Origin: Terriglobales bacterium
Lineage (GTDB): Bacteria; Acidobacteriota; Terriglobia; Terriglobales; Acidobacteriaceae
Assembly: GCA_035567895.1 (NCBI GenBank)
Contig: DATMPC010000058.1
Coordinates: 186,001 to 250,000 of the forward strand
Length of the DNA: 64,000 nucleotides
Reading direction: 5' to 3'
Numbering within the stretch: the stretch's first letter is position 1; the number at the start of each line of letters is the position of its first letter. Positions 61,956 through 64,000 of the stretch are shown here, piece after piece. A program made the translations under genes and the position numbers. Below the pieces are notes generated by a model. The model was not told the DNA's origin and searched no databases. It saw nothing but the letters and a program-made list of their open reading frames with translations.

Positions 61956-63284
61956 ATGTCCACTGCGCAGAAAACGTTTTACCTGGAAACCTTCGGCTGC
62001 CAGATGAACGTGCATGACTCCGAGAAAGTCATCGGCACACTGGTACAGCAAGGCTACGCGCAAGTGGACACAGTCGAGTCGGCCGACTTGGTGCTCTACA
62101 ACACCTGTTCAATCCGCGACAAGGCTGAGCAGAAAGTCTTTCATCGTCTCAACGACTACAAGAAACTCCAGGCGCAGGGCAAGAAGTTCGGCGTGCTTGG
62201 TTGCGTCGCTCAGCAGGAAGGCGAAAAGATTTTCGAGCGCGCGCCGCATGTTTCGCTCGTGGCCGGCTCAGCTTCGTATCGCAATCTGTCCCAGATGCTG
62301 GTGCAGATCGAAGCAGGGGAGCGGCGTGTAACCGGACTCGACGACCGCCAGACCGATCAGACCTTCGATACTCCTTTCACCGTCCGCACGAATCCGTACC
62401 GTGGCTACATCACCATCATCGAAGGATGCGACAAGTTCTGCGCGTACTGCGTGGTTCCTTATACGCGCGGCAAAGAGCGCAGCCGCACATCGGAGTCGGT
62501 GCTTGAAGAAGCCCAACGTCTTGCTGACAGCGGATACAGCGAGATTCAGCTCCTCGGACAAAACGTGAACTCTTACCGTGATCCGACTGGTGAGAAGACA
62601 TTTGCGGAATTACTCATCGCCATCGCCGGAGTGCCTGGAATCCGCCGCGTGCGCTTTACGACATCGCACCCGCGTGACTTTACGAAAGACATCGTTGAAG
62701 CGATTGAAGCAACGCCCGCCCTCTGCGATCACGTTCATTTGCCGGTACAGAGCGGCTCGAGTCGTGTGCTGAAGGCCATGCTTCGCGAATACACCCGCGA
62801 AGATTATCTCGAGCGTATTTCGTGGATGAAAGCTGCCAGGCGGCAAATCAGCTTGACTACCGACATCATTGTCGGTTTTCCCGGCGAAACCGAGCAGGAG
62901 TTTGAAGAGACAATCATGCTGCTGCAAGAGGTCGGCTACGACGGAGTGTTCTCATTCAAGTACTCGCCACGTCCAAACACGCCCGCCATTCGTATGTCAG
63001 ATAGTATCCCCGACGACGAAAAGTCGAAGCGATTAAGCGTTCTTCAAGAGCGACAAAGGGAGATTCAGCGGGTTAATTACGAGAAGCACATCGGGGAAGT
63101 CATGGAAGTAATGGTTGAAGGGCGAAATGAGGCCCGAGGGCAAATGATCGGACGCAGCACGCAAAATAAAACCGTGAATTTCACCACCACTTCGCCCATA
63201 CTTCCGGCGACTGGAAGTTACGCCCGGGTACTGGTAACAAAGAGCTTCCCAAACAGTCTCGTAGGCGAGATGGTGATGAACTAG
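61956..63284 (+). CDS. miaB: tRNA-2-methylthio-N6-dimethylallyladenosine synthase
   Basis: 442-residue radical-SAM methylthiotransferase that completes ms2i6A37 in tRNAs. The auxiliary cluster cysteines C15 (TFGCQMNVHDSE), C51 (YNTCSIRDKA) and C83 (LGCVAQQEG) and the radical-SAM motif CDKFCAYC (158-165) are present. QLLGQNVNSY and the TRAM domain near the end (MEVMVEGRNEARGQMIGRS) complete the signature. TATACT seven bases upstream of the ATG suggests a leaderless mRNA. The bifunctional nuclease gene follows 92 bases later. Confidence 0.95.
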   Translation: MSTAQKTFYLETFGCQMNVHDSEKVIGTLVQQGYAQVDTVESADLVLYNTCSIRDKAEQKVFHRLNDYKKLQAQGKKFGVLGCVAQQEGEKIFERAPHVSLVAGSASYRNLSQMLVQIEAGERRVTGLDDRQTDQTFDTPFTVRTNPYRGYITIIEGCDKFCAYCVVPYTRGKERSRTSESVLEEAQRLADSGYSEIQLLGQNVNSYRDPTGEKTFAELLIAIAGVPGIRRVRFTTSHPRDFTKDIVEAIEATPALCDHVHLPVQSGSSRVLKAMLREYTREDYLERISWMKAARRQISLTTDIIVGFPGETEQEFEETIMLLQEVGYDGVFSFKYSPRPNTPAIRMSDSIPDDEKSKRLSVLQERQREIQRVNYEKHIGEVMEVMVEGRNEARGQMIGRSTQNKTVNFTTTSPILPATGSYARVLVTKSFPNSLVGEMVMN

Positions 63285-63376
63285 CCAATTGGCGGGTGCT
63301 GACTTGCCGGGACGCTGATATTGATTACGGATCGGTAGGCGCTCCTGACCAGCCAGAGGCACGACGGAGGTCATAG

Positions 63377-63862
63377 ATGGAAGTCGAGATGAAGATTCGC
63401 GGGTTGATGATGGATCCCGTCACCAACATGCCGATCGTCGTGCTGAAAGACCCGTCGGGCGACGCGGTCCTGCCGATCTGGGTGGGAATTTACGAAGCCA
63501 ATGCCATCGCGCTCGAGATTGAGAAAGTCGCTACGCCGCGTCCCATGACGCACGATCTGATTAAGAACGTTCTCACCGGGCTTGATTCCAAGGTCCACAA
63601 AGTAGTCGTGACTGAGCTACGCGACGACACCTTCTTCGCGGTTATCTGGATTGAAAGGGAAGGCCGCTTTATAAGCGTAGATTCCCGACCGTCCGACGCG
63701 CTGGCCGTCGCCATGCGCCTCGATTGTCCCATCTTCGTCGAGGACGAGGTGCTGAAGTCCTCCAAGCTGGCTGCTACCGTCTCTGATCGAGTCTCTAACG
63801 AAGAGGTGCGAAAGCTGCTCGAGAACATGAACGACGAGGACTTCGGTCGCTACAAGATGTGA
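63377..63862 (+). CDS. bifunctional nuclease-family protein (DUF151/BFN)
   Basis: 161-residue protein of the BFN family. The conserved domain spans about 1-135: MKIRGLMMDPVTNMPIVVLK, then PIWVGIYEANAIALEIE, RPMTHDLIKNVLTGLDSKVH and SVDSRPSDALAVAMRLDCPI. The C-terminal acidic tail NMNDEDFG is common in long members. Plant members have nuclease activity; the bacterial role is not settled. The ATG has a strong GGAGG. It commonly lies beside miaB in Acidobacteriota (from memory). Confidence 0.87.
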   Translation: MEVEMKIRGLMMDPVTNMPIVVLKDPSGDAVLPIWVGIYEANAIALEIEKVATPRPMTHDLIKNVLTGLDSKVHKVVVTELRDDTFFAVIWIEREGRFISVDSRPSDALAVAMRLDCPIFVEDEVLKSSKLAATVSDRVSNEEVRKLLENMNDEDFGRYKM

Positions 63863-63866
63863 AGTA

Positions 63867-63896
63867 GCTGCTGGCTTCTGGCTCCTGGCTGCTGGC
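63867..63896 (+). repeat. short CTGGCTNCTGG direct repeats
   Basis: Four to five imperfect seven-base units (CTGGCTT, CTGGCTC, CTGGCTG) just after the nuclease stop codon. Confidence 0.6.
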
Positions 63897-63916
63897 AAAA
63901 TAAGGCACCCACCGCG

Positions 63917-64000
63917 CTGTCATCCTGAGCCCCTCTTTTGGGCGAAGGGATCTCCCGGAATGCGTCGAACTCGTCTGCACTCGCGCGGCATTTCGGCGAA
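63917..64000. repeat. TGTCATCCTGAG long inverted repeat, copy 4 (cut by window end)
   Basis: Begins CTGTCATCCTGAGCCCCTC and has TTTGGGCGAAGGGATCTCC. The right arm lies beyond the window. Confidence 0.8.

Noticed and set aside
1-64000. CRISPR arrays, integrases, transposases, prophage or defence systems
   Set aside because: No regular 24-40 bp direct repeats with unique spacers and no recognisable recombinase or phage protein are present. The repeats seen are palindromic intergenic elements.

Overview
The window looks like chromosomal core DNA from an uncultured member of the Acidobacteriota, probably class Terriglobia and Koribacter-like. The basis is a combination of traits: winged-helix/TPR regulators, a Bacillus-type sdhCAB operon in an organism that also has an LPS-export (Lpt) permease, carboxypeptidase-regulatory-like and Asp-box secreted proteins, bacillithiol-type deacetylases, and dispersed palindromic repeats of the kind common in that phylum. 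This is inference; no 16S gene is present. I see no phage, plasmid, transposase, CRISPR array or defence island. About 58 protein genes, one tRNA gene, one riboswitch and many non-coding repeats can be supported.

Layout. 0-10.8 kb: two MFS exporters, a DinB-like protein, a secreted Ig-repeat protein, a GNAT enzyme, and a minus-strand unit made of a fluoride riboswitch, crcB, a DUF190 gene, bshB1 and a broken TauE-like gene, followed by ispA-xseB and an esterase. 11-16 kb: a PLP decarboxylase, lysS, a low-complexity surface protein ending in an LPxTG-like signal, tadA and tRNA-Ser(CGA). 16-24 kb: a vanadium-haloperoxidase-like protein, a frameshifted CadC/TPR regulator, and dapD and dapA with a deacetylase/glycosyltransferase pair between them. 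23.7-28.8 kb: three secreted or anchored c-type cytochromes, a Tat-exported phosphoesterase, an ECF sigma/anti-sigma pair and a CPBP protease. 29-43 kb: envelope and polysaccharide genes, including a heparinase-like protein, GH57, a fused LptF-LptG, an ABC exporter, a methyltransferase/FAD-reductase pair, a sugar transferase and a polyprenyl-phosphate glycosyltransferase. 43-57 kb: sdhCAB, rdgB, thiS, a MerR regulator, ribBA, cox3 and pdxST. 57-64 kb: a thioesterase, a 1177-residue Asp-box protein, miaB and a bifunctional nuclease.

Three signals run across the whole window. First, at least eleven genes have a -10-like hexamer only 6-9 nt before the chosen start codon, which predicts leaderless mRNAs. 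Second, several families of palindromic intergenic repeats sit at gene ends, and one copy has become the C-terminus of pdxT. Third, single-base frameshifts break two otherwise well-conserved genes. The most interesting protein-level observations are the LPQTA-type C-terminus on a surface protein, a ribBA whose GTP cyclohydrolase II half lacks its hallmark motifs, a ThiS with three residues after its diglycine, and bshB1 abutting a riboswitch-controlled fluoride-export unit.
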